Part shown: piece by piece, positions 35,742-44,321 of the stretch
Position numbering within the stretch: the stretch's first letter is position 1
Layout: each line of letters begins with the position of its first letter
Source of the DNA: Streptomyces graminofaciens
Lineage (GTDB): Bacteria > Actinomycetota > Actinomycetes > Streptomycetales > Streptomycetaceae
NCBI RefSeq assembly: GCF_030294945.1
Contig: NZ_AP018448.1
Location: 9,148,501 to 9,212,500, forward strand
Reading direction: 5' to 3'
DNA length: 64,000 bases
Translations under genes and position numbers: made by a program
The notes under the pieces: generated by a model
What the model was told of the DNA's origin: nothing
What the model saw: only the letters and a program-made list of their open reading frames with translations
Database searches by the model: none

Positions 35742-36571
35742 TCTCTGCGCACAGCGCTCAGGGGCACCCCCAACCGGTGGGTGATCCAGGCCCCGGTTGG
35801 CGGCTTCTACGACGGCCTGTCCGGGGTCCCCCTCGCCTGGCAGCAAGGCGCGTTTATTCCGACCGGCACAACGGTCGTCGACGCGTTCACCCAGCGGACC
35901 GAGCCCATTCCGGAGCGCCAGCTGACTGTCGCGTTCCGCACGGTTCACGCCCCCATCGCAGACCTGGTCCTCGGGCGCGGTCTGGAGACCGCCTGGCGCC
36001 ATCTGATGGGCGCGGCGCCGGTGGGGTGGAGCACGTCGGAGCTGGTCAACCTGCCCTGGTCGCCGCGCCAGATGACGGACCTGGCCCGCGACGGTCACCG
36101 GCTCCGACTCACCTGGTCGCGATCGGGGCTCCTGACCATCCGTCCATCGCCACACTCCGCGTAGCGCGTACGAAGGCCGGAGTCGCCCAGGACATCACGC
36201 TCACGCTCGGATACACGTCCGCTGCGGATGTTCCCTTGGACTCCGTCGAATCCCTCGCCTCCGCGCTGGTCGACGAGCATGGCCTGGTAACGATGCTCAC
36301 CACGCTCCGGCCGGCTCGCGCAGGCCTGACCCTGACTCCACGTCTGGAGGCCCCGCCCATTCCGGTGTCGTTCACCCTTTGCGCCCGAGAAGTCAACGCC
36401 ATCGGCCTCACCCACGCCCGACGACCACCCGTCGCCCTGCGCCCGCGACAAGTCGGCACACACACGCACCCTGGCTTGCGCTACCCCCTGGGTGACGGAA
36501 CCGATGCCGACGCATGGGCCGTGTTCGGACACCTCACCACCCACCTCAAAGCGGCTCCTGGAGTGGGGTGA
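35742..36571 (+). pseudogene. DUF6177 gene, truncated and frameshifted
   Basis: The first frame, open from after a TAA at 35739 to 36164, reads LRTALRGTPNRWVIQAPVGG, LAWQQGAFIPT, QLTVAFRTVHAPIADLVLGR and LETAWRHLMGAAPVGW, a good DUF6177 match. After about 36105 the homology continues one frame over: IGAPDHPSIATLRVARTKAG, LTLGYTSAADVPLDSVESLA, PVSFTLCAREVNAIGLTHAR and YPLGDGTDADAWAVF, stopping at 36571. The N-terminus is missing. DUF6177 genes normally sit in type VII secretion (WXG100) clusters, none of which is visible here, so this is debris at the island edge. Confidence 0.75.
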
Positions 36572-36690
36572 GTCGGCCCGAGCAGGAGGCGGCCACGCTT
36601 CTCTCCCCCACCGACCGGACATCAGGACCCTGGTATGCCACCGGGGCGCCCCGGAAAATCCGAGGCGCCCCAGGCCGGGAAGACCGGTGC

Positions 36691-39600
36691 TCAGCAGATG
36701 CCGGTCAGTTTGGTGTTGCTGTACGGAGTGCTGTCGGAGGTCGTGGTGACGACGTGGCAGCCCGGCTTGACGTCGTCGACGCGCATGAAGCCGTTGTCGT
36801 AGGTGGCGGAGACGCTGTCGCCGTCCATGAAGACGCTGGTCGTGCCCGCCGAGCCGCCGGGCAGGTACACCGAGGCGGTCGTGTTGGCCGGGACGTTCAC
36901 GCCGATGTCGACGCGTCCGCCGCTGGTGGTGTCGTACGCGGCGCCGATGGTGCCCTGTGCGGTGGGAACCGTGACATTGGCCCACGTGACCGAGGTCGGC
37001 TGCGGCTTGACCTGGAATGTTCGGTAGCCGGGGGTGTTGGGCCGGATACCGAACATGCTCTGGGGGATGGTGAAGGAGGGAGAGGCCGCCCACGGGTGGG
37101 AGTAGGTGGTGTTGGACTTCAGCGACAGGTCCCAGGCCTCCATGGTGGCACCGGCGCCGTCGTTGATCATGTTCATCCAGCTGCGGGTTCCGGTCGACGT
37201 CAGCATGGTGTGGGCGAGGTCGGGCCGGTTGCCCTCGTACAGGGACTGGATGACGAACGGGGCGCAATACACGCTGCACGCCATGCCGCGGCTGCCCAGG
37301 TAGGTGGCCACCTGCGCGGCCTTCGAGGAGTCGGCTATGCCCAGCGCGGTGGCGAAGGCGCTGGCCTGGACGGCGTAGTGGTCGATCACCGTGCCGTCGT
37401 TCTTCAACCCGTCGCGGTAGGCACCCTTGGTGGAGTCCCACATCCGCGCGTTGACCGCGTCCTTGATGGCGTCGGCCTTGGCCGTGTAGGTGGCGGCGTC
37501 CGAGCTCTTGCCCAGCGCGGTGGCGATGTCGGCCATGTCCTCGTAGGAGCGGTAGGCGATGGCGTTGATGACGGTGTTGTAGGAGGTGAAGACGTAGCCG
37601 TCGCGCTCGGAGGTGGGCCAGTCGACGATGTCGCAGTCGTTGCAGCTGCTGGCACCCGAGCTACCGGTCGTCTTGTGGATCAGACCGGTCGAGGACTCGT
37701 ACCACTCGTCCGGCAGCTTGCCCTGCAGCGCGGTGTACGCGGCGGACAGCGGGGCGGTGTTGCCGGTCGTCTCGTAGCTGTCGTGCATGGCCAGGATGAC
37801 GTACATGGGCCACTCGGTGGGCCAGGTGCGGTTGGACTTCAGGAAGTTCAGCGAGTAGTCGCCCAGTGTCGCGTCGCCGCCGGTGTAGAGGTGGCCCATG
37901 AGCTGGAGGTAGGTGTCGGCCTCGTAGATGTCGCGCTCGCGCTCCCAGGAGTCGACGTACAGGTTCAGGTTGGTCGCCTCGATGGTGTTGCGGGACAGCG
38001 CCCAGACCTTGTTGAGCGAGGTGTCGGAGGAGTCGAAGACGCCTGCCGACTCGTCGAACGGGTAGAGGTACGCCTCGGCCTTGAAGTCGGCCTCGGTCAG
38101 CCCGGTGGGGGCGCCGATGACCTGGACGTACCGGAAGACGCGCGGGCCCCAGGTTTCCAGCTGTTGGCTGCCGGACTTCAGGACCCACTTGTCCTGGTAG
38201 CTGTTGCCGCCCGACGTCTGGTACTTGACCGTGTTGGTGCCGGAGGTGACCTCGCCGTAGCGGATGTCGACCACCTGCCCGGCGGTCCCGGTCAGGTTCA
38301 GGGACAGACCACCGATCCAGGTGCGGCCGTAGTCGATGAAGTAGTTGCCGGAGGAGTACTCGGTGACCGAGACGGGCGTCTTGAACGTCTGCCGGACCTT
38401 CGCGGTCGGCGTCGGCTGGAGGTCGGTGAAGGCGCTCTTGGTGACCGCCGAGGGCCAGGCGGAGGCGTCGAAGGCGGGCGTGGCGAAGCCGAACGGGTAG
38501 CGGCGGGCGTCGAAGTTCTCCTTGGGCGCCGTGTAGTAGCTGGTGCCGATGGAGCCGACGTTCGGCAGGACGCTGGTGCCGTCGAGGGCCTTCCAGTTGG
38601 AACCTGTGCCGAAGGTCTTGGTGGTGCCGTCGGTGTACCGGACCACCAGTTTGGCGAGGAAGCGCTGGCTGCTGGTGGTGTAGGCGAGCGCGCCGATGGT
38701 GTTGGTGGCGCCCGCGTTCAGCAGGGACGTGACGTCGTAGCCGTCGTAGCGGGCCTCGGAGCCGACCGGGCGGGTCGGGCCGACGCCGACGAAGCTGCCG
38801 TTGACCCACAGCTTGTAGACGTACTGCCGTGCCGGGGTGGTGGAGGCGCCCGTGGCGTACAGGTGGGCCCAGGCGACGCTCTTGCCGGAGGCCAGCTTGG
38901 TGGCGCCGCGGAGGAAGGTCCAGCTGGGAACCGTCAGCAGTCCGGTGCCGCAGTTCTTGCTCGTGCCGACGGACAGGGCGCCACCGGTGATGGTGCCGCA
39001 GGTGAAGTCGGCGTTCGAGGTGTCGCTGAAGTCGTTGCTGTACAGGGATCGGTTGTTGGGGTCGGTGACGGTGATGTCGTCGAAGGTGGCCTGCTCGGTG
39101 CTGCCGGTGCGGAAGCCGATGCCGCCGGCGGAGAAGGTGGTGTCGGTGGTGGTGTCGACCTGGGTCCAGGTGGTGTCGGCGTGTGCCTTGAGGGAGGTGG
39201 TGAAGGTCGAGCCGGAGGCGACGATCTTGAAGTCGTAGGTGGAGCCGGTGGTGAGGGCGAAGGGGAGGGCCTGGGCGGTCTTGAGGGCGGTGAAGGTGCC
39301 GTTCTTCTGGACCTGGGGGGCGATGGTGTTCTCGCCGTTGCCCTTGAACTGCCACAGGTAGTAGTTGCTGGTGTTCTGGGCGCGGAAGGTGACGCCGGCG
39401 TACTTGGCGTTGATGACGAAGCTGCCCTGGAACGTGTAGTTCGTCCAGGCGGTCGGGAACCCGGTGCCGCAGTTCTTCGCCTTGTCGACGAACAGCGCGT
39501 CGCTCAGGATCGTGCCGCAGGTGAAGTCGGCGTTGTCGGAGTCGTTGAAGTCGTTGCTGTAGAGGGACTGGTCACCGCTGTCCGTCACGGTGATGTCGTC

Positions 39601-40494
39601 GAAGGTGGCCTGCTCGGTCAGACCGGTGCGGAAGCCGATGCCACCCGAGTTGAACGTGGTGTCGGTGGTGGTGTCGACCTGGGTCCAGGTGGTGTCGGCG
39701 TGTGCCTTGAGGGAGGTGGTGAAAGTCGAGCCGGAGGCGACGATCTTGAAGTCGTAGGTGGAGCCGGTGGTGAGGGCGAAGGGGAGGGCCTGGGCGGTCT
39801 TGAGGGCGGTGAAGGTGCCGTTCTTCTGGACCTGGGGGGCGATGGTGTTCTCGCCGTTGCCCTTGAACTGCCACAGGTAGTAGTTGCTGGTGTTCTGGGC
39901 GCGGAACGTGACACTGGCGTACTTGGCGTTGATGACGAAGCTGCCCCGGAACGTGTAGTCGGTCCACGCGGTCGGGGCGCCGCTCCAGACCGGGGTGGCC
40001 CCGGACCAGGTGGTGCCCGGCCCGGTGCCGAAGGAGGCGGCTGCCGACCAGGGGGAGGCCGTGCCCGAGGAGTCCCAGGTGTGGACACGCCAGTAGTAGC
40101 GGGACGAGGCCGTCAGGGCCGGGCCGTCGTAGGAGACGTTGCTGTTGGCGGTGGAGGTGACCTGGCCCGAGTCCCAAATGTCAGGGGTTCCGGTCAGGGC
40201 CGAGGAGGTCGTGGCGACCTGGATCCGGTAGGCGGTCTGCCGCTCGCCGCCGACCTGCCAGCCGAGCAGCGGGGTGGAGTCGGGGGCCACGTCGACGGGC
40301 ATGGTCAGGCTGTTCGCGGTCAGCGCTGTGGGAGCGTCCTGAGCGGCGCTCGCGAGGGGCAGCTGTCCGGTCAGGCCACCGGCGAGGGCGAACCAGGCGG
40401 TGAGCACCACCAGCAGGAGAGCACGGGGAGTTCTGGCTCTGCTGGCTCTTCGGTGTCTTCTGGCTATGGGGAAGGGGGGAGCGACAGGCGGCAC
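36691..40494 (-). CDS. Secreted GH78 alpha-L-rhamnosidase with duplicated insert domain, 1267 aa
   Basis: Releases terminal alpha-L-rhamnose from plant glycans outside the cell. A long arginine-rich signal peptide (RRHRRASRARTPR then a hydrophobic run) ends near ASAAQ (about residue 51). An Fn3-like domain (52-165) is followed by two nearly identical copies of a 173-residue unit (about 172-515), then the N-terminal rhamnosidase beta domain (LYATGASTTPARQYVYKLWV), the six-hairpin catalytic barrel with DSWERERDIYEADTY (about 845) and DIVDWPTSERDGY (about 963), and a C-terminal beta domain (GTIGAAYDTTSGGRVDIGVN). The GTG start has AAGGA six bases ahead. A LacI-type operator sits 10 bases upstream, so expression is probably sugar-induced. 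Confidence 0.9.
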   Translation of the reverse strand: MPPVAPPFPIARRHRRASRARTPRALLLVVLTAWFALAGGLTGQLPLASAAQDAPTALTANSLTMPVDVAPDSTPLLGWQVGGERQTAYRIQVATTSSALTGTPDIWDSGQVTSTANSNVSYDGPALTASSRYYWRVHTWDSSGTASPWSAAASFGTGPGTTWSGATPVWSGAPTAWTDYTFRGSFVINAKYASVTFRAQNTSNYYLWQFKGNGENTIAPQVQKNGTFTALKTAQALPFALTTGSTYDFKIVASGSTFTTSLKAHADTTWTQVDTTTDTTFNSGGIGFRTGLTEQATFDDITVTDSGDQSLYSNDFNDSDNADFTCGTILSDALFVDKAKNCGTGFPTAWTNYTFQGSFVINAKYAGVTFRAQNTSNYYLWQFKGNGENTIAPQVQKNGTFTALKTAQALPFALTTGSTYDFKIVASGSTFTTSLKAHADTTWTQVDTTTDTTFSAGGIGFRTGSTEQATFDDITVTDPNNRSLYSNDFSDTSNADFTCGTITGGALSVGTSKNCGTGLLTVPSWTFLRGATKLASGKSVAWAHLYATGASTTPARQYVYKLWVNGSFVGVGPTRPVGSEARYDGYDVTSLLNAGATNTIGALAYTTSSQRFLAKLVVRYTDGTTKTFGTGSNWKALDGTSVLPNVGSIGTSYYTAPKENFDARRYPFGFATPAFDASAWPSAVTKSAFTDLQPTPTAKVRQTFKTPVSVTEYSSGNYFIDYGRTWIGGLSLNLTGTAGQVVDIRYGEVTSGTNTVKYQTSGGNSYQDKWVLKSGSQQLETWGPRVFRYVQVIGAPTGLTEADFKAEAYLYPFDESAGVFDSSDTSLNKVWALSRNTIEATNLNLYVDSWERERDIYEADTYLQLMGHLYTGGDATLGDYSLNFLKSNRTWPTEWPMYVILAMHDSYETTGNTAPLSAAYTALQGKLPDEWYESSTGLIHKTTGSSGASSCNDCDIVDWPTSERDGYVFTSYNTVINAIAYRSYEDMADIATALGKSSDAATYTAKADAIKDAVNARMWDSTKGAYRDGLKNDGTVIDHYAVQASAFATALGIADSSKAAQVATYLGSRGMACSVYCAPFVIQSLYEGNRPDLAHTMLTSTGTRSWMNMINDGAGATMEAWDLSLKSNTTYSHPWAASPSFTIPQSMFGIRPNTPGYRTFQVKPQPTSVTWANVTVPTAQGTIGAAYDTTSGGRVDIGVNVPANTTASVYLPGGSAGTTSVFMDGDSVSATYDNGFMRVDDVKPGCHVVTTTSDSTPYSNTKLTGIC
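39000..39982 (-). repeat. Tandem 173-codon duplication inside the rhamnosidase gene
   Basis: Sequences about 39000-39463 and 39519-39982 are nearly identical over long stretches, for example the blocks coding TWTQVDTTTDTTF and YYLWQFKGNGENTIAPQ. The offset is about 519 bases, exactly 173 codons. Differences concentrate at the unit edges. The identity at silent positions suggests a recent duplication or gene conversion. Confidence 0.85.
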
Positions 40495-40503
40495 GGGCGA
40501 TCC

Positions 40504-40517
40504 TTGATACGTTTCAA
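40504..40517 (-). promoter_or_regulatory. LacI-family operator before the rhamnosidase gene
   Basis: TTGATACGTTTCAA is palindromic except for one mismatch and matches the TTGAAACGTTTCAA core bound by many actinobacterial LacI repressors of sugar use. It lies 10 bases from the start codon, where a bound repressor would block initiation. No lacI-type gene is visible in the window, so the repressor is encoded elsewhere. Confidence 0.65.
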
Positions 40518-41227
40518 TCGGCAGGGATGGTTTCCGGCCAGGGAGCGGAGTGGAGTGGCTGACATCCTGTGGGGCATGTGCGGGACTGTCAACGTCTCCG
40601 TCACATTGCTGAAATGAATTGGCGAGGGAAAGTTTTGCGCGGGGCCGTGGAGGCGCGGATCGCGGCAGACCCGCCTTGACGGCCGTGTGCCCGTGTGCCC
40701 GTGTGTCGTGTGTCGTGTGCCGGGCTCCGCGGAGTCGGTGGCTCGCCCGGTGGAGTGCGAAGGGGCCGACCGCTCATTCCCTCTCAACGGGTGTCAGGGC
40801 AGGGCGCTGATGGGCTGTGACGAAGAGCTTCGTCGCAGATGGAAAGGCGGTTCGGGAAATCCGAACTTCCTGCTGTCGTATGCCCTTTGGTGCATCTCGG
40901 GGAAGGGTGTCTGATGTCGCGTCTGCTCACGATGTGAAACGTTTTATGTGTGGTCTCCGGCCGTCTCGCCGGTCGCGCCCCGAGCGAGAAGCCGCCGCGA
41001 GGACGAGGGCATCGATGGCGGAGCGGCGGGCGCTGAGGAGGCCGTGATGCACGTCGTACCCGAGGAGCGACTGTCCTCGTCGGACGGGCGGGAGGACTGG
41101 CAGCGGCGGCGGGCGGGACGGCGGAGTATTGTCCGATACATGCGGGTTTATGGCGCGCTGGTGGGTACCCGGGGTCCATTCACCGGGGGACGCGCGGGTC
41201 GTGGACCCCTGACCTAAGGAGGCGGGC
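40518..41227. other. 710-base intergenic region, regulatory only
   Basis: No credible gene on either strand. It holds a short repeat of GTGTGCCCGT/GTGTCGT type at 40683-40725 and a second palindromic core, TGAAACGTTTTA, at 40935-40946, similar to the rhamnosidase operator but far from any start. AAGGAGG at the right end belongs to the SPW-repeat gene. Confidence 0.5.
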
Positions 41228-41722
41228 ATGACCGAACGGACCCAGAGCACCCTGGAGTCGCACCCGGACATCATGGAGATGCGGGAGCGCTACGCCCGGG
41301 CCGAGCGGGCGGCTTCGACCCAGCAGGGCCAGGCCGTCGAAGCGCTGGCCCTCGTCACCGGCCTGTACCTGGCCGCCTCACCCTGGATCGCGGGCTTCAA
41401 CGATTTCGGCACCCTGGCCATCAACAACCTGATCACCGGAATCGCCTACGCGTTCCTGCTGAGCGGCTTCGGCCACGCCTACGAGCGCACCCACGCCAGG
41501 GCCTGGGCAGCCGGGCTGCTCGGACTCTGGACCATCGTCGCGCCCTGGGTGGTGGCCGGGAACGTGGACACCACGCGCACCGTCGTCAACAACATCATCG
41601 TCGGCGTCGTCGCGCTGCTGCTCGCGCTGGCCGCCAGTGCCGCGGCGAACGAGACCGACAGGACCGGCGGCAGCCGCTCCGGCCGCTCCGGCCGAACACG
41701 CTCCACCCGAACGACACCCTGA
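41228..41722 (+). CDS. SPW-repeat membrane protein, 164 aa
   Basis: After a charged N-terminus the protein has four membrane-spanning segments in two pairs, each pair opened by the hallmark: LYLAASPWIAGF (about 52) and LWTIVAPWVVAG (about 104), followed by ITGIAYAFLLSGF and VVNNIIVGVVALLLALAA. This is the SPW repeat family, of unknown function. The C-terminus is a basic serine/arginine/threonine tail. AAGGAGG lies six to seven bases before the ATG. Confidence 0.88.
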   Translation: MTERTQSTLESHPDIMEMRERYARAERAASTQQGQAVEALALVTGLYLAASPWIAGFNDFGTLAINNLITGIAYAFLLSGFGHAYERTHARAWAAGLLGLWTIVAPWVVAGNVDTTRTVVNNIIVGVVALLLALAASAAANETDRTGGSRSGRSGRTRSTRTTP

Positions 41723-41813
41723 CACTCGTCGGCTCGAAGTCGAGCGTCTCCTTCGGGGGGCACGGGCAGAGCGGTGCGTACCGTGAAGATGCGGCGGGCG
41801 TGGGGGCGCCGCG

Positions 41814-44321
41814 TCACCCGGCGAGGTGGCGCTCGATCCAGTCGGCGGCCGTCCGGCGGTAGATCCTCCGGCTGTCCGCGCGCAGGAAGTCATGGCCCTC
41901 GTCGCGCAGCATCAGCAGCTCGGCCTCCAGACCCCGCTCGCGGGCAGCGCGCACGAACTGCTCGGACTCGCCGAGCGGCACATTGGTGTCGTGCTCACCG
42001 TGGACCGTGAGGAGTGGCACGCGCAGCGCGTCGACACGGGTCATCGGGGACAGGGAGTGCAGCAGCTCACGGTCGTGTTCCGGGTGGCCGTACTTGTGCG
42101 CGGCCGATTCCGCGATCCAGGGCTCCGTGCCGGCGTAGAAGGTCGCGAAGTCGGACATGCCGCAGGCCGCGACGCCGGTGCGGAAGAGGTTTGGGTGCCA
42201 TACGAGGGAGGCCATCACCAGGTAGCCGCCGTACGAGCGGCCCATGACGGCCAGCCGCATCGGATCGGCGAGCCCGTCCATGACGACATGGGCCGCGCAG
42301 TCGGCGACGTCCTCGATCGCGGCGAACCGTCCCGTGCCGAGGTCCGCGTCGACGAACGACCGGCCGTGCCCCGACGAGCCGCGCACATCCGGCGCGAAGA
42401 CATCCAGACCCCGGCCGAGCAGCTCGTGGTAGAGCGGGTTGAACACCGGCCGTTCCTGCTCCTCCGGCCCGCCGTGCAGATGGATCACGCAGGGCGCCGG
42501 TTCCCCGGGGCCCCGGCCCGGCGCCCTGTAGTACCAGCCGCCCAGCGGCAGCCCGTCACGCGCCGTCAGCCGTAGTGGTACGGGACGCACGGGCGGGCGG
42601 CCGGGCGGGACGGCGTCCTCGTCACGGGACGACCACGCGGTCCGCCGCGCGGTGCCTTCGAAGAGCCACCACACACCGGGGCGGCGCTGCGAGCCGGACA
42701 GTGCCAGCACCAGTCCCGCCCGGCCGTCGACCTGCGGGATACGCGTCACCACCTCGTGCGGAAGCGGCACCGTCCGCGACGGACCCACCCGAGCGTCCCC
42801 GGCGGACGCCGCCGTGACGGCCGCCCCCCGAGCGTCCCCGGCGGACGCGGCCGTGACGGCGGTGACCTCCAGCTCGGTGGCTCCGCGCACGTTCCAGGCC
42901 AGGGCCGCGGTACGCCCGTCGTGGCCGAAGGCCAGCAGTTCCAGTCCGCAGTCCGCGCGCTCCGCGGCGACGGTCAGCCCCAGCCGCCTTCCCGCGGGAT
43001 CGAGGTGGACGGCGAACAGCGCGGCGAACTCGCGTGCCGCGTCGCTGCGCAGCCACAGCGTCGTGGCGTCCGGGGAGAACCGGCCGATCCACGGATCGCC
43101 GTCGGCGACCGGCAGCGCGAAGGTGGTCCGCAGATCGGCGGTGCGCACGACGAGGGCTTCGCGGCGGGCGCGTGGCCCCCGGCGTACGAGTGCCAGCCGC
43201 CCGTCCCGGCTGAGGTCACACACGCGCAGCGTGGCAGCGCCACGTTCGACCGCCACCAGGGCGGGCGCCGCCACGCCCAAGGGGTCGACGAGATAGGCGG
43301 CCAGCCCTCCGCCGGCTGTCCCCTCCGGGTCGACCCTGCCGGTCTCCTCGCCGTGGGCCCGGTGGACCCGCGCGGCGCGGCCGGCCTCGTCATCCGTGCC
43401 GGTACGCGCCTGGTCGAGCGACTGCGTGGCGGGCCCGGCGTCGCCGTAGTGCGGGCCCCCCAGCAGCACGGCGCGGCCGTCGCGCGAGGCCCAGCCCGCC
43501 GGGCGGGAGACGGTGTACGTGTCCGGGTCGGCGAGGCCCGGCTCCACAGGCACGGGCCCCTCTTCCGTCTCCGCCCCACCCGGCGGGAGAACCGGCTCGG
43601 CGACGGTGACGGCGACGGCCGAGCCGTCGTGCTGCCAGCAGCCCAGGTACGCGGAACTGCCGGGCTCGGCACCGGCGAGGATCCGTCGCCCGGTTCCGTC
43701 GGGGCGTACGCACAGCACCCGGGTGTGTTCGCCGCCACCCGGGGCCGTGGTGTAGGCGATCCAGCTGCCGTCCGGCGACCAGGCCACCTCCTTGACCGGG
43801 TGCGGGTCGGAGTCGAGCAGATGGACCTCGCTTCCGCCGACCGGTCCGGTCCACAGCTGCGGCACCCCGCCGCGGTCGCAGATGAACGCGACGTAGGTGC
43901 CGCTCGGGTCGACCGACGGATACCAGCACCCGTGGGACCTCAGCGGCTGCGGTGTGTCCAGCGGCCCGGCCGTCCCGGGCAGCGGGACCGGTACCGGAGC
44001 CATGGAGGCGGGCATCGAACCCATCGCGGCGGACATGGGAGCGGTGACCGTCCCGGCGTGGCCGCCGCCCGCCTCGCTCGCCCCGCCTGTCACGCCAGCC
44101 CCAGCTGTCATGCCCGCCCTGCCCGCCTCGCCCGCCCCGGCTGTCACGGCGGGGGCGTTGCCGTCGTCCTCGGGCGGCCACGGAGCCCCGTCGACGGCGT
44201 CCTCGGCGGCGGGCGCGTGGAACAGCGGGCCCGTGGGTCGGTGCGGCGGGGCCGCCGTCGCCGGGCGCGGGGGAGGAGTCTCCTGCGCCCCGGTCAGCTG
44301 ATTCCGTGCGTTTGCAGCCAT
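41814..44321 (-). CDS. S9 (prolyl oligopeptidase-type) peptidase, 835 aa
   Basis: Residues 1-105 are a proline/alanine/glycine-rich leader. A beta-propeller with repeats such as HPVKEVAWSPDGSWIAYTT fills about 110-570. The alpha/beta-hydrolase domain follows: IHLHGGPEEQ, VFAPDVRGSSGHGR, the nucleophile serine in MGRSYGGY (about 695), the aspartate in VHGEHDTNVP (about 779) and the histidine in RDEGHDF (about 809). All three catalytic residues are present. ATG 44321 overlaps the amidotransferase stop by 28 bases; a start at 44345 is also possible. It may process a peptide product of the neighbouring ligases. No signal peptide, so probably cytoplasmic. Confidence 0.88.
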   Translation of the reverse strand: MAANARNQLTGAQETPPPRPATAAPPHRPTGPLFHAPAAEDAVDGAPWPPEDDGNAPAVTAGAGEAGRAGMTAGAGVTGGASEAGGGHAGTVTAPMSAAMGSMPASMAPVPVPLPGTAGPLDTPQPLRSHGCWYPSVDPSGTYVAFICDRGGVPQLWTGPVGGSEVHLLDSDPHPVKEVAWSPDGSWIAYTTAPGGGEHTRVLCVRPDGTGRRILAGAEPGSSAYLGCWQHDGSAVAVTVAEPVLPPGGAETEEGPVPVEPGLADPDTYTVSRPAGWASRDGRAVLLGGPHYGDAGPATQSLDQARTGTDDEAGRAARVHRAHGEETGRVDPEGTAGGGLAAYLVDPLGVAAPALVAVERGAATLRVCDLSRDGRLALVRRGPRARREALVVRTADLRTTFALPVADGDPWIGRFSPDATTLWLRSDAAREFAALFAVHLDPAGRRLGLTVAAERADCGLELLAFGHDGRTAALAWNVRGATELEVTAVTAASAGDARGAAVTAASAGDARVGPSRTVPLPHEVVTRIPQVDGRAGLVLALSGSQRRPGVWWLFEGTARRTAWSSRDEDAVPPGRPPVRPVPLRLTARDGLPLGGWYYRAPGRGPGEPAPCVIHLHGGPEEQERPVFNPLYHELLGRGLDVFAPDVRGSSGHGRSFVDADLGTGRFAAIEDVADCAAHVVMDGLADPMRLAVMGRSYGGYLVMASLVWHPNLFRTGVAACGMSDFATFYAGTEPWIAESAAHKYGHPEHDRELLHSLSPMTRVDALRVPLLTVHGEHDTNVPLGESEQFVRAARERGLEAELLMLRDEGHDFLRADSRRIYRRTAADWIERHLAG

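Noticed and set aside
36514..40617. 1367-codon open frame on the plus strand opposite the rhamnosidase gene
   Set aside because: Valine/glycine-rich mirror of a GC-rich coding strand; the minus-strand product has full GH78 motifs.
40683..40725. Short direct repeats as a CRISPR array
   Set aside because: Units are only 7-10 bases with no spacers of regular length and no cas genes.
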